Assembly (NCBI RefSeq): GCF_030814715.1
Contig: NZ_JAUSVO010000005.1
Span: 432,938-496,937, forward strand
From: Kaistia dalseonensis
GTDB taxonomy: Bacteria > Pseudomonadota > Alphaproteobacteria > Rhizobiales > Kaistiaceae
DNA length: 64,000 nucleotides
Direction of reading: 5' to 3'
Positions 53,125-62,316 of this stretch are shown here, piece after piece. Position 1 is the stretch's first letter, and each line of letters opens with the position of its first letter. Made by a program: the position numbers and the translations under genes. The notes under the pieces are model-generated. The model made no database searches. It saw nothing but the letters and a program-made list of their open reading frames with translations, and was not told the origin of the DNA.

Positions 53125-53358
53125 CGGCCCAATCTTCTCCTGGTACCCGTCAAACCCAGTTGGCACAGATGAAAATCCGATTAACCGGCAAACAAGGCCA
53201 GCTTGCGACAGATCGATAGGCTGATCAACGCGGCAAGCGGCCAAAAGGTCCGCCAATCGATTTCCTTGCCCGGTTCCACACACTCAAGGTCCGTCGCAGC
53301 GCCGCAATCGGCCTTGACGATCACGAACTGTGTCAGTTTGGCCGCATCAATGTCGTTG

Positions 53359-53384
53359 CATATTATAAGTAAGCTTATTATATG
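53359..53384. promoter_or_regulatory. AT-rich palindromic operator just upstream of marR
   Basis: CATATTATAAG and CTTATTATATG form an imperfect palindrome (10 of 11 pairs) around TAAG. The block is strikingly AT-rich in a GC-rich genome. It ends 7 bp before the MarR start codon, so it must overlap the ribosome site or transcription start. The design fits autorepression by the MarR protein. Confidence 0.65.
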
Positions 53385-53391
53385 TTGAGGC

Positions 53392-53898
53392 ATGAATACG
53401 CCGCCCCGTGAAAAACATCTTGGATTCCTGATCAACGACGTCGCGCGCCTGCTCCGCCGCGCGTTCGACCAGCGTTCGCAGGATTGCGGCATGACGCGGG
53501 CGCAATGGCAGGTTCTGGCCTATCTCTTCCACAATGAGGGGACAAATCAGGCCAGCGTAGCCGAAGCGCTCGATGTCGAGCCCATCACACTTTCGCGACA
53601 TATCGATCGGCTCGAGGCGCTCGGCTTCGTGTCCCGCCTTCCCGACCCCACTGATCGACGCGCGCGACGGCTCTATTTGACCAAGGCAGTGCAGCCGCAG
53701 CTCGATGCCATGAAGGCGATCGGCATGGAGGTTCTCTCCGCGGCCCTCGAAGGCGTGTCGGACGACGAGACCGACCGCATGATCGAGGTGCTGAGCCGGA
53801 TGCGTTCGAACATGGCCGGCCGCGGCATCGAAACCGTGGATGAGCCAGCGCCTGTGGCTCCTGGACGAAACGACAAGACGAAGAAGGCCCTGACATGA
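53392..53898 (+). CDS. MarR-family regulator of the emrAB-like operon
   Basis: 168-residue winged-helix regulator: MTRAQWQVLAYLFHNEG, QASVAEALDVEPITLSRHID and the wing LPDPTDRRARRLYLT are typical. The stop codon overlaps the HlyD gene by 4 bp, so regulator and pump are one operon. A palindrome lies immediately upstream. By analogy with EmrR it probably represses the operon until a toxic ligand binds. Confidence 0.93.
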   Translation: MNTPPREKHLGFLINDVARLLRRAFDQRSQDCGMTRAQWQVLAYLFHNEGTNQASVAEALDVEPITLSRHIDRLEALGFVSRLPDPTDRRARRLYLTKAVQPQLDAMKAIGMEVLSAALEGVSDDETDRMIEVLSRMRSNMAGRGIETVDEPAPVAPGRNDKTKKALT

Positions 53899-55064
53899 GT
53901 GCCGAACCCAAGCCGCGCGAAGCCGCTGACGCCAGCAATGAAAGCAGGCCAGCCGCCCCCGTCCTATCGATCGCCCCGCCGCCCACGGCTCCGAAGCGTC
54001 GCGGGCGTATCGCCCTCATGCTCGCCCTGCCCATCGTGCTCGCGATTGGCGGCGGTTATCTCTGGCTGACCGGCGGGCGCTACGTTTCGACCGACAACGC
54101 CTATCTCGAGCAGAATCGCGTCACGATCACGGCCGACCAGTCCGGCCGCATCGTCGAAGTCGCGGTGCACGAGAACGACCATGTGAAGAAGGGCGACCTG
54201 CTCTTCCGCATCGATCCCGAGCCCTATGAGATCGCGCTTCGCCAGGCCGATGCGGCCGTCGCAACGGCCCGCCTCCAGGTCGAGCAATTGCGGTCGGCCT
54301 ATCAGCAGGCGCTCGTCGAGCAGAAGACCGCCGAGGATACGCTCGCCTATCAGGAGAAGAACTTCCAGCGCCAGCAGGACCTGCTCGCGCGCGGCGTCGC
54401 CTCCAACGCGGCCTTCGACGATGCGCAGAACAATCTTCGTGTGGCCGAGCAGGCCGTGGCGCAGGCGAAGGAAAAGGTCGTCGGCGCACTGACCGGCCTC
54501 GGCGGCAATCCCGACATCAAGACCGAGGATCATCCCGCAGTTCAGCAGGCCATGGCGGCCGATGCGAACGCGGCCCTGGCCTTGAAGCAGACATCGGCCT
54601 TCGCGCCGGCCGACGGCGTCGTATCGCAGACGGACCGCCTGCGCGTCGGCCAATATGTGACGAACCCGGCCATGGCACCGACGGCGCTGATGAGCCTGGT
54701 CGAAACCGGCACGACCTATGTCGAGGCGAATTTCAAGGAAACCGACCTCACGCATATGAAGGTCGGGCAGAAGGCGACCGTTACGCTCGATACCTATCCC
54801 GACCGGCCCTTCGAGGCGAAGGTCGAGTCGATCGATGCCGGAACAGGATCGGTCTTCTCGCTGTTGCCGGCGCAGAACGCGACGGGCAATTGGGTGAAGG
54901 TCGTCCAGCGCATCCCCGTCCGCCTCAAGCTCGACGGGACGGTCGACGTAGCCGCCTTGCGCGCCGGCATGAGCGCCGCCGTCGATGTCGACACCGAATA
55001 CCACCGCTCGCTGCCCGGCCTCGGCCAGGCAGTCGCCGGGCCGAACACGCCCGCAACGCCGTGA
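53895..55064 (+). CDS. emrA: HlyD/EmrA-family efflux adaptor
   Basis: 389-residue membrane-fusion protein. One N-terminal helix (IALMLALPIVLAIGGGYLWL, about residues 37-56) anchors it; the biotinyl-lipoyl-like half-motif GRIVEVAVHENDHVKKGDLL is followed by a coiled coil (LQVEQLRSAYQQALVEQKTA) and a beta-barrel domain. It connects the inner-membrane pump to an outer-membrane channel, which is not encoded here. It is coupled to the marR gene and lies 62 bp upstream of emrB. Confidence 0.94.
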   Translation: MSAEPKPREAADASNESRPAAPVLSIAPPPTAPKRRGRIALMLALPIVLAIGGGYLWLTGGRYVSTDNAYLEQNRVTITADQSGRIVEVAVHENDHVKKGDLLFRIDPEPYEIALRQADAAVATARLQVEQLRSAYQQALVEQKTAEDTLAYQEKNFQRQQDLLARGVASNAAFDDAQNNLRVAEQAVAQAKEKVVGALTGLGGNPDIKTEDHPAVQQAMAADANAALALKQTSAFAPADGVVSQTDRLRVGQYVTNPAMAPTALMSLVETGTTYVEANFKETDLTHMKVGQKATVTLDTYPDRPFEAKVESIDAGTGSVFSLLPAQNATGNWVKVVQRIPVRLKLDGTVDVAALRAGMSAAVDVDTEYHRSLPGLGQAVAGPNTPATP

Positions 55065-55126
55065 TCCCAACAGGCGCTGGTCCAGCCTAGCGGATTAGCG
55101 ATCGCCGCCACGAGCATCGAAACGCG

Positions 55127-56641
55127 ATGAGCACCACGGAATTCAAACCCGTACCGCATCGCGGGCTGATCACGCTTTCGATCATGCTCGCGACGATCAT
55201 GCAGGTGCTGGACACCACGATCGCGAACGTCGCGCTCCCCTCCATGCAGGGATCGCTCGGCGCGGCGCAGGATACGATCACCTGGGTCCTGACGTCCTAT
55301 ATCGTGGCCGCGGCCATTGCGACGCCGATCACCGGCTGGTTTGCCGACCGGATCGGCATCAAGCGCCTGTTCCTGATCTGCATCGCCGGCTTCACGCTGG
55401 CGTCCATGTTGTGCGGCCTTTCCGGCAGCCTGATGCAGATGGTCGGATTCCGCATCCTGCAGGGCCTGTTCGGCGCGGCGCTGGTGCCGCTGTCGCAGAC
55501 GGTTCTCCTCAACATCAATCCGAAGGAACGCCACGGCCAGGCCATGGCGCTCTGGGGCGCCGGCATCATGGTCGGCCCGATTATCGGCCCGACGCTGGGC
55601 GGCTGGCTGACCGACTCGTTCAACTGGCGCTGGGTGTTCTTCATCAACCTGCCGGTCGGCATCGTCGCCTTCACCGGCATCTTCATCTTCATGCGAGAAG
55701 GCGCCACGCGCAGCCGCAAGTTCGACTTCTTCGGCTTCGCCTTCCTCTCGCTCGGCATCGGCGCGCTGCAGATGATGCTCGACCGCGGCGAACAGAACGA
55801 CTGGTTCTCCTCGCCCGAGGTGCTGATCGAGGCGGCGCTGACCTTGATCGGTTTCTGGGTCTTCGCGATCCACATGGCGACATCGAAGCTCACCTTTCTC
55901 GATCCGCACATCTTCAAGGACCGGAACTTCGTCACCGGGCTCGTCTTCATCTTCATCATCGGCATCATCCTGCTCGCCACCATGGCACTGCTGCCGCCAA
56001 TGCTGCAGAACCTCTACGGCTATCCCGTCATCACGACCGGCGTGATCCTCGCGCCGCGCGGGGTCGGCACCATGGTCGCCATGATCCTGGTCGGGCGGCT
56101 GATGGGGAAGGTCGATCCACGCCTGCTCATCCTGCTCGGGCTGTCGGCGACGAGCTGGTCGCTCTACGAGATGACCACATGGGCGCCGCAGATGGGCTCG
56201 ACGCCCTTCATGATCACCGGCGTCGTGCAGGGATTCGGCCTCGGCTTCGTCTTCGTGCCGCTATCCACCATCGCCTTTGCGACGCTTCCGCCGCATTGGC
56301 GCACCGATGCGGCGAGCCTCTTCAGCCTCGTGCGCAATCTGGGCTCCTCGATCGGCGTCTCGATCGTCGCGACGCTGCTGTCGCAAAATACGCAGATCAA
56401 CCATCAGGTCCTCGCCGGCCACGTGACGCCGTTCAACCCGGCTTTGCCGGCCGAGGCCGCCATGGGCAGCCTTTCCAGCCTGCAGGCGATCGACAACGTC
56501 ATCACGCGCGACGCGATGTTCATCGCCTATCTCGATGATTTCAAATTCATGATGTACGTCACGCTCGCGACGATTCCGCTCCTGCTCGTCCTGCGCTATC
56601 GGCCCCAGAAGGGTCCCGCGCAGCACGTCGCACTGGAGTAG
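55127..56641 (+). CDS. emrB: EmrB/QacA-family MFS drug exporter
   Basis: 504-residue DHA2 exporter with 14 predicted helices. LDTTIANVALPSMQGSLGAA is the family motif at helix 1, ITGWFADRIGIKRLFLI is the loop motif A, and GGWLTDSFNWRWVFFINLPV is the motif C/D region typical of EmrB. It works with the upstream adaptor to expel hydrophobic compounds. No TolC gene is in the window. Confidence 0.95.
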   Translation: MSTTEFKPVPHRGLITLSIMLATIMQVLDTTIANVALPSMQGSLGAAQDTITWVLTSYIVAAAIATPITGWFADRIGIKRLFLICIAGFTLASMLCGLSGSLMQMVGFRILQGLFGAALVPLSQTVLLNINPKERHGQAMALWGAGIMVGPIIGPTLGGWLTDSFNWRWVFFINLPVGIVAFTGIFIFMREGATRSRKFDFFGFAFLSLGIGALQMMLDRGEQNDWFSSPEVLIEAALTLIGFWVFAIHMATSKLTFLDPHIFKDRNFVTGLVFIFIIGIILLATMALLPPMLQNLYGYPVITTGVILAPRGVGTMVAMILVGRLMGKVDPRLLILLGLSATSWSLYEMTTWAPQMGSTPFMITGVVQGFGLGFVFVPLSTIAFATLPPHWRTDAASLFSLVRNLGSSIGVSIVATLLSQNTQINHQVLAGHVTPFNPALPAEAAMGSLSSLQAIDNVITRDAMFIAYLDDFKFMMYVTLATIPLLLVLRYRPQKGPAQHVALE

Positions 56642-56646
56642 CCCGG

Positions 56647-56719
56647 TTCGGCGCTTCCGCTCCTTTCCCGGCCATCCTGTCCCTACCAGGTGAGCCGCGG
56701 AAGAGCCGGAAGCGCCGAA
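56647..56719. repeat. 13-bp perfect inverted repeat between convergent emrB and chrA
   Basis: TTCGGCGCTTCCG (56647-56659) and CGGAAGCGCCGAA (56707-56719) are perfect arms 47 bp apart. They lie just after the emrB stop and just outside the chrA stop. A two-way transcription barrier is possible. No T-run is present. Confidence 0.5.
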
Positions 56720-56727
56720 GCCATTCG

Positions 56728-57957
56728 TCAAACGGGCGGCGACAGCCAGGCCCATCCGGCAAGACCGGCAAAGGGCACGACCAGCCAAGCCGGCACCCGG
56801 CCGACTGTCACCAGGCCGAAGCAGACGACAGCGAGCGCCATGTCGCGCGCACCATGGATCGCCGTGATGAAGATCGGGTCATAGAGCGCGGCCGCGAGCA
56901 GGCCGACCACGGCCGCGTTGACGCCGGAGAGCGCACGGCGGATCGCCTCGACGCGCCGCAGCCTTTGCCAGAACGGCATGATCCCGACGATGAGCAGGAA
57001 GGCTGGAGCAAAGAGAACCAGCGTCGCCAGCGCCGCACCGGCCAGAGGCGGTGACAGCGCGGTCGCCCCCAGGAAGGCGGCGAAGCTGAACAGCGGACCG
57101 GGAACCGCCTGGACCGCGCCATAGCCCGCCATGAAGGTCTGCAACGACATGAAGCCTTGCCCGACCACCGCGTCCTGCAGCAGTGGCAGCACGACATGGC
57201 CGCCGCCAAACACCAGGGCCCCCGCGCGGTAGAGCGCCGACAGCAGATGAAGCGTCGGTGATGCCCATGCCGAGGCTGCGAGTGGAAGCAGCATGAGGAG
57301 CAGGCCGAAGAGCGCCAGTGCCGCCACGGCATAACCGCGCGAAACCGCATGGTGCGATACGTGCCCCGTGGCAGTCGGGTGCTCAACGACGCCGAAAGCG
57401 AGGCCCAGGAGCCCGCCGGCGAACAGCACGCCGATCTGCGCCGCGCTGCCGGGCAGGATCAGGCAGATCACCGCGGCGGCGAGCGCGATGGCACCATTGA
57501 GCCGGCCGCGGGCGAGCGTCACAGCCATGCTGCGCACGGCATCGAAGACGATAGCGACCGCGACAATGCCGAGCCCCGCCAGCACGCCCGCATTGATCGA
57601 GCCCCCCAGGGCCGCGAGCCCGAGCGCGAAACTCGTCATCAGCAGAGCCGCGGGCAGTGTGAAGCCGAGGAACGCGGCGATCGCGCCGCCAAGTCCCGCC
57701 TTCTCCATGCCGATCGCCATTCCGAGCTGGCTCGATGTCGGGCCGGGAAGAAACTGGCAGAGCGCGAACAGATCGGCGAACGAGGCTTCGTCGATCCATT
57801 TCAGCCGATCGACGAAGGCTGCCCGAAGATAGCCGATATGCGCAATCGGCCCGCCAAAGGCCGTCAGGCCGAGGCGCAGGAATTCGAGAAAGACGCGAGA
57901 AGGCGGCACCAAGACGGCGCCATCCGCCTCCTCAAGCACTTCAGATCCCCGCCGCAT
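56728..57957 (-). CDS. chrA: Chromate transporter family protein ChrA (two-domain)
   Basis: 409-residue membrane protein made of two homologous CHR domains. Domain 1: RLGLTAFGGPIAHIGYLRAA and LCQFLPGPTSSQLGM. Domain 2: RAGALVFGGGHVVLPLLQDA and GYGAVQAVPGPLFSFAAFLG. Members export chromate by exchange with other anions, though many are of unknown substrate. The start ATG encodes MRRGSEVLEEADG; the open frame extends upstream without homology. It is a single gene with no chrB. Confidence 0.92.
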   Translation of the reverse strand: MRRGSEVLEEADGAVLVPPSRVFLEFLRLGLTAFGGPIAHIGYLRAAFVDRLKWIDEASFADLFALCQFLPGPTSSQLGMAIGMEKAGLGGAIAAFLGFTLPAALLMTSFALGLAALGGSINAGVLAGLGIVAVAIVFDAVRSMAVTLARGRLNGAIALAAAVICLILPGSAAQIGVLFAGGLLGLAFGVVEHPTATGHVSHHAVSRGYAVAALALFGLLLMLLPLAASAWASPTLHLLSALYRAGALVFGGGHVVLPLLQDAVVGQGFMSLQTFMAGYGAVQAVPGPLFSFAAFLGATALSPPLAGAALATLVLFAPAFLLIVGIMPFWQRLRRVEAIRRALSGVNAAVVGLLAAALYDPIFITAIHGARDMALAVVCFGLVTVGRVPAWLVVPFAGLAGWAWLSPPV

Positions 57958-58091
57958 TGAAATAGGCCCCGCCACTGCACCGGCGCGACGATAGCCGATC
58001 GGCGGGCGGGAGGAAGCTCCCTTGGGCTCGTGAGAGCTTCGAATTGAAGGATAGGCCAGACCGGCACAACTGCCGGCCAAGCCTATCCATC

Positions 58092-59033
58092 CTAATGGGC
58101 TGCGATGAAGTCCAGCGAGGCGGCGGCCATCAGATCGACGGTGGCAGGGCCGGTAAACGCATCGAAGCCGTGATCGGTCGGCAGGATCATCAGGCTTTCC
58201 TCGCCTTCGTGATAGGTCAGGAATATCTCGCCGGCCTGGGGCTGCGGCGTCACGACCGTGTCCTTGGTTCCGACAATGACGAAGAGCGGGCCATCATATC
58301 GCGCAATGGCGGCCACGGGATCCGTCACGACGAGAGACTGGAAGAAGGCAGCCTTGAGGGTGGTCTTGGCGCCCCACGGCAATGTTCCCTCGATCAGTTC
58401 GTTCGGATCCTTCGCTGCCATGGCCTTGTCGAGCGCCTCTTTTCCAAGCACGACGCCGAAGGTGAAGACCGGATTGGCGACGGCGGCCCAGAGCGTTGCG
58501 CTCGCGACGGGGCGCTCCGCCGCGAGATGCGACGCCACCAGCCCTCCAAGGCTCCAGCCGATGACATGGATCTTGGCCGGGTCGATATCCGTCTCCGTCT
58601 TCAGCCAGTCGAACGCCGCAATCGCGTCGGCAATCTGGCTGAACGTGGTGGTGTCCTCCCATTTGCCGGAGCTCTCGCCCGAGCCGACGAAGTCGATCCT
58701 GAGGCTCGCGAGCCCGCGTTCGGCGAGAATGCGCGCGGTGCGCGAATAGACGCCTTCCTTCGTGCCTTCGATGGCGAGTTCGTCGCGCTTGCCGGTGAAA
58801 CCATGCAGGAGCAGTACGACGGGCGGCTTGGCGACGCCCTTCGGAAGCGCCAGCGTGCCCACGATCGTTTCCTTGCCACGCGCGATCTTGACCGTGGTTT
58901 CGACGACCTCCCCGGGAGCCCGCGCGAGCGTCGCCTTGGCGGCCTCGGTCAACCGGGCCGTCGCGTCCTCCGCAATGGCCGATCCGACGATCGCGATGAG
59001 CATGAACGAGGACAACAGCAGTTTTCTCAGCAT
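58092..59033 (-). CDS. Secreted alpha/beta hydrolase
   Basis: 313-residue hydrolase with a signal peptide (MLRKLLLSSFMLIAIVGSAI, cut near AIA-ED). The nucleophile S151 is in VIGWSLGG, D248 in GTKDTVVTP and H278 in PTDHGFD complete the triad. LLLHGFTGKRDELAIEGTKE is the oxyanion region. Family members are esterases or peptidase-like hydrolases (YqiA/acylamino-acid-releasing type). The first Met of the frame would add ten residues before the signal peptide and is rejected. The substrate is unknown. Confidence 0.88.
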   Translation of the reverse strand: MLRKLLLSSFMLIAIVGSAIAEDATARLTEAAKATLARAPGEVVETTVKIARGKETIVGTLALPKGVAKPPVVLLLHGFTGKRDELAIEGTKEGVYSRTARILAERGLASLRIDFVGSGESSGKWEDTTTFSQIADAIAAFDWLKTETDIDPAKIHVIGWSLGGLVASHLAAERPVASATLWAAVANPVFTFGVVLGKEALDKAMAAKDPNELIEGTLPWGAKTTLKAAFFQSLVVTDPVAAIARYDGPLFVIVGTKDTVVTPQPQAGEIFLTYHEGEESLMILPTDHGFDAFTGPATVDLMAAASLDFIAAH

Positions 59034-59178
59034 CGAATGATCCCCATGAAGCGAGTCGAACACGACTCGATGCTAAGCCAAGCCGGGAGAAAGTCGCTGC
59101 CGGTTTTCCGTTCGATACTGCGATAATTCCGTGCGTTCGGATGCCGTTCGTTCGCTCAATGCAGAGCTGACGGCAAAG

Positions 59179-59206
59179 AAAAGGCCGGCACAGAGGCCGG
59201 CCTTTT
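59179..59206 (-). terminator. Rho-independent terminator of the RND efflux operon
   Basis: AAAAGGCCGGC and GCCGGCCTTTT form a perfect 11-bp stem around a 6-nt loop, with a further TTTC after the T-run on the minus strand. It lies 24 bp beyond the pump stop codon. The symmetry means it could also work on the plus strand. Confidence 0.85.
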
Positions 59207-59229
59207 CGTGATCGGATCGTTCGCCCGCG

Positions 59230-62200
59230 TCAATGGGCGGGGACGGCATCGGGCGGCGTAGCAGCTGCCGGAGCGCCCTCGTCCTCTTCCTTCTTGTGAT
59301 GCGGGCTCGACAGGTAGGTGTAGAACATCGGCACCACGAAGAGCGTGAAGATCGTGCCGATCGACATGCCCATGGCGATGACGAGGCCCATGGAGAAGCG
59401 GGCCTTGGCGCCAGCGCCCTCCGCGAAGAGCAGCGGCAGCACGCCGAACACCATGGCGGCCGTCGTCATCAGGATCGGGCGAAGACGCACGCGCGCCGCC
59501 TCCACGATCGCATCATGCCGATTGAGCCCGCGCAATTCGCGCTGCTGGTTGGCGAACTCCACCATCAGGATGCCGTGCTTTGTGATCAGGCCCACCAGCG
59601 TGATCAGGCCCACCTGCGAATAGATGTTGAGCGAGGCCAGGCCGAGATTGAGCGGAACCAATGCACCGAAGATCGAAAGCGGCACCGACATCATGATGAT
59701 GAGCGGATCGCGGAAGCTCTCGAACTGGGCGGCGAGCACGAGGTAGATCACCACAATCGCGAGCCCGAACACGATCAACAGTGTATTGCCCGTCTCGATT
59801 TCCGTGCGCGACTGGCCCGCATATTCGAGGAAATAGCCTCGCGGCATGACTTCCTTCGCGATCTGCTGCAGCGTGGCCAGGCCTTCGCCCGACGTCACCG
59901 TCGGCCGTGGCAGGGCCGAAAGGGTCGCCGAGTTCAACTGATTGAACTGTTCGATCGCGGGCGCCGATCCGGTCGTGCTGACCGAGACGACGGCGGAGAG
60001 CGGCACCATGGCACCCGACTGGGACCGCACGAAGAACGTGCCCAGGCTTTCCGGGTTCATGCGGTACTTCTGCGGCACCTGCGGGATGATGTCATAGGCG
60101 CGGGCTTCGCGATCGAACTTGGAGACACCGTTTTCGCCGACGAGCAGGGTCAGCGTGTTGCCGATATCCGCAACCGAGACGCCGAGTGCTGCGGCGCGAT
60201 TGCGGTCGATCAGGACGTTCACCTTGGGCGTATCGAAGGAGAGCGAGTTCTGGATGATGATGAACTTGCCCGACGCCATGGCGCGGTTCTTGATCTCGTC
60301 GGCGACCGCATAGACGCGGTCGGCGGCTTCCGTCGACTGAATCACGACCTGGATCGGCAGGCCGCCGCCGGTGCCCGGCAATGATGGCACGCCGAACACG
60401 AAGGCCTGCACGCCGGCCACCTTGTCCAGACGGCCCTGCACCTCCTGCTGGACCTGGGCCTGCGAACGTGTCCGCTGGCTCCAGGGCTTCAGCACCAGGC
60501 CGGCAAAGCCCGAATTCGCGGCGCCGGAGCCGGCGATCGAGAACAGGGCTTCGCGCTCGGGAATGTCCATCGTCTTGGCGGCGATCTCGTCAATATAGAG
60601 CTGCGTGTAGTCGATCGTCGCATATTGCGGCGCGTTGACGACCGCGAACATCGCGCCCTGATCTTCCTCAGGCGCCAGCTCCGAAGAGGTCTTGGTGAAC
60701 AGGAACACCATGGTGCCGAGAAGGGCGAGGACCATAAGGAGCGTGATCGGCCGGACCTTGAGCGAGCCGGTCAACCGGCGCGCATACCAATTGCCGAACC
60801 GGTCAAAGACCCGATCGATGAAATGCTGGATGCGACCGCCGCCCGGCTTCAGGATACGGGCGGACATCATGGGCGAGACCGTCAATGCGACGAAGCCCGA
60901 CAGAACGACTGCGCCGGCAAGCGTCAGCGAGAACTCACGGAACAGCGCGCCCGTCACGCCCTGCGTGAAGGCGATGGGCGCATAGACCGCGGCGAGCGTG
61001 ATCGTCATGGTGATGACCGCGCCGGTGATTTCCTGCATGCCGACGATCGCGGCGCGCATCGGCTTCAGGCCCTCCTCGATATGGCGGTGGATATTCTCCA
61101 CCACCACGATCGCGTCGTCGACCACGAGGCCGATCGCCAGCACCATGGCGAGCAGCGTGAGCGTATTCAGCGAATAGCCGAGCGCCCACAGGATGAAGCA
61201 GACGCCAATGAGCGAGAGCGGGATCGTCACGATCGGGATGACGACCGAGCGGAACGAGCCGAGGAAGAGGAAGATGACGACGACGACGATCGCCGAAGCC
61301 TCGAGGATGGTGTGCAGAACCTCGTCGATCGACGCGCTGATGGCCTCGGTCGAGTCATAGACGAGTTCGATCGTCATGCCCGACGGCAGCGAGTTCTGGA
61401 TCAACGGCAGTTCGGCGCGAACGCCGGCCGCGACGTCGAGCGGATTGGCCGACGGCGTCTGGAAGATGCCTAGGAAGACGCCTTCCTTGCCATTGAAGCG
61501 AACCGCCGTATCGGTCGAGGCGGCCGCGAGCTCGATATGGGCCACATCGCGCAGGCGCACGATCTCGGCACCATTGTTGCGGAGCGGCAACGCGCCAAAG
61601 GTCTCCGGATCCTGCAGCGTCGTCTTGGCCTCGATCGAATAGGCGTAATATTCGTTCTTGGTCTTGCCGGGAGCCGACAGGAAGTTGGAACTGTTGATCG
61701 CCGCGAGCACTTCGGTCGCGGTCACGTTGCGCGATGCGAGCGCGACCGGATCGATCCAGACGCGCATGGCGAATTCCTGCGCGCCGAGAATATCCGCATT
61801 GGCGACGCCGTTGACGGTCGCAAAGCGCGGCTGGATCACGCGGATCAGATAATCGGTCAGTTCCTGCGCGTTCATCGTCTCGCTGCGTGCAGCAAGATAC
61901 ATGAGCGCGAACTGGAAGCCCGTCCCCTTCTGGATCACGGGATCCTTCGCCTCAGTCGGCAACTGGCCGCGGACCTGCTGCACCTTGGCGATGATCTCGG
62001 TCAGCGCCTTGTCTGGATCCGTGTTGAGGCGCATGAAGACGGAGACCGTCGAGAGGCCGAGCGCGCTCTTCGACGTCACATAGTCGACACCCTCGGCCGA
62101 CGACACCGACTTGGTGATCGTCGAGGTGATGAAGCCCTGGATCACGTCCGCGCTGGCGCCCGGATAGGCCGTCGTCACGGTCACGACCGTCTCGTCGACC

Positions 62201-62316
62201 TTCGGATATTGCCGGATCGACATGGAGAGGATGCCCTGCGCGCCGAGGAGCAGGATCAGGAAGCTGACGACGGTCGAAAGGACCGGTCGGCGGATGAAGA
62301 TTTCCGAAAAACTCAT
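59230..62316 (-). CDS. RND multidrug efflux pump (HAE1 family)
   Basis: 1028-residue proton-driven inner-membrane pump with 12 helices and two large periplasmic loops. FIRRPVLSTVVSFLILLLGA is the N-terminal helix motif, and GLVVDDAIVVVENIHRH in helix 4 carries the proton-relay Asp pair. SELAPEEDQGAMFAVVNAP and GLITKHGILMVEFANQQREL are family motifs. The start codon overlaps the stop of the adaptor gene (TCAT on the plus strand), so the two are coupled. A hydrophilic Ala/Pro tail follows the last helix. An outer-membrane channel gene is not present. Confidence 0.96.
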   Translation of the reverse strand: MSFSEIFIRRPVLSTVVSFLILLLGAQGILSMSIRQYPKVDETVVTVTTAYPGASADVIQGFITSTITKSVSSAEGVDYVTSKSALGLSTVSVFMRLNTDPDKALTEIIAKVQQVRGQLPTEAKDPVIQKGTGFQFALMYLAARSETMNAQELTDYLIRVIQPRFATVNGVANADILGAQEFAMRVWIDPVALASRNVTATEVLAAINSSNFLSAPGKTKNEYYAYSIEAKTTLQDPETFGALPLRNNGAEIVRLRDVAHIELAAASTDTAVRFNGKEGVFLGIFQTPSANPLDVAAGVRAELPLIQNSLPSGMTIELVYDSTEAISASIDEVLHTILEASAIVVVVIFLFLGSFRSVVIPIVTIPLSLIGVCFILWALGYSLNTLTLLAMVLAIGLVVDDAIVVVENIHRHIEEGLKPMRAAIVGMQEITGAVITMTITLAAVYAPIAFTQGVTGALFREFSLTLAGAVVLSGFVALTVSPMMSARILKPGGGRIQHFIDRVFDRFGNWYARRLTGSLKVRPITLLMVLALLGTMVFLFTKTSSELAPEEDQGAMFAVVNAPQYATIDYTQLYIDEIAAKTMDIPEREALFSIAGSGAANSGFAGLVLKPWSQRTRSQAQVQQEVQGRLDKVAGVQAFVFGVPSLPGTGGGLPIQVVIQSTEAADRVYAVADEIKNRAMASGKFIIIQNSLSFDTPKVNVLIDRNRAAALGVSVADIGNTLTLLVGENGVSKFDREARAYDIIPQVPQKYRMNPESLGTFFVRSQSGAMVPLSAVVSVSTTGSAPAIEQFNQLNSATLSALPRPTVTSGEGLATLQQIAKEVMPRGYFLEYAGQSRTEIETGNTLLIVFGLAIVVIYLVLAAQFESFRDPLIIMMSVPLSIFGALVPLNLGLASLNIYSQVGLITLVGLITKHGILMVEFANQQRELRGLNRHDAIVEAARVRLRPILMTTAAMVFGVLPLLFAEGAGAKARFSMGLVIAMGMSIGTIFTLFVVPMFYTYLSSPHHKKEEDEGAPAAATPPDAVPAH

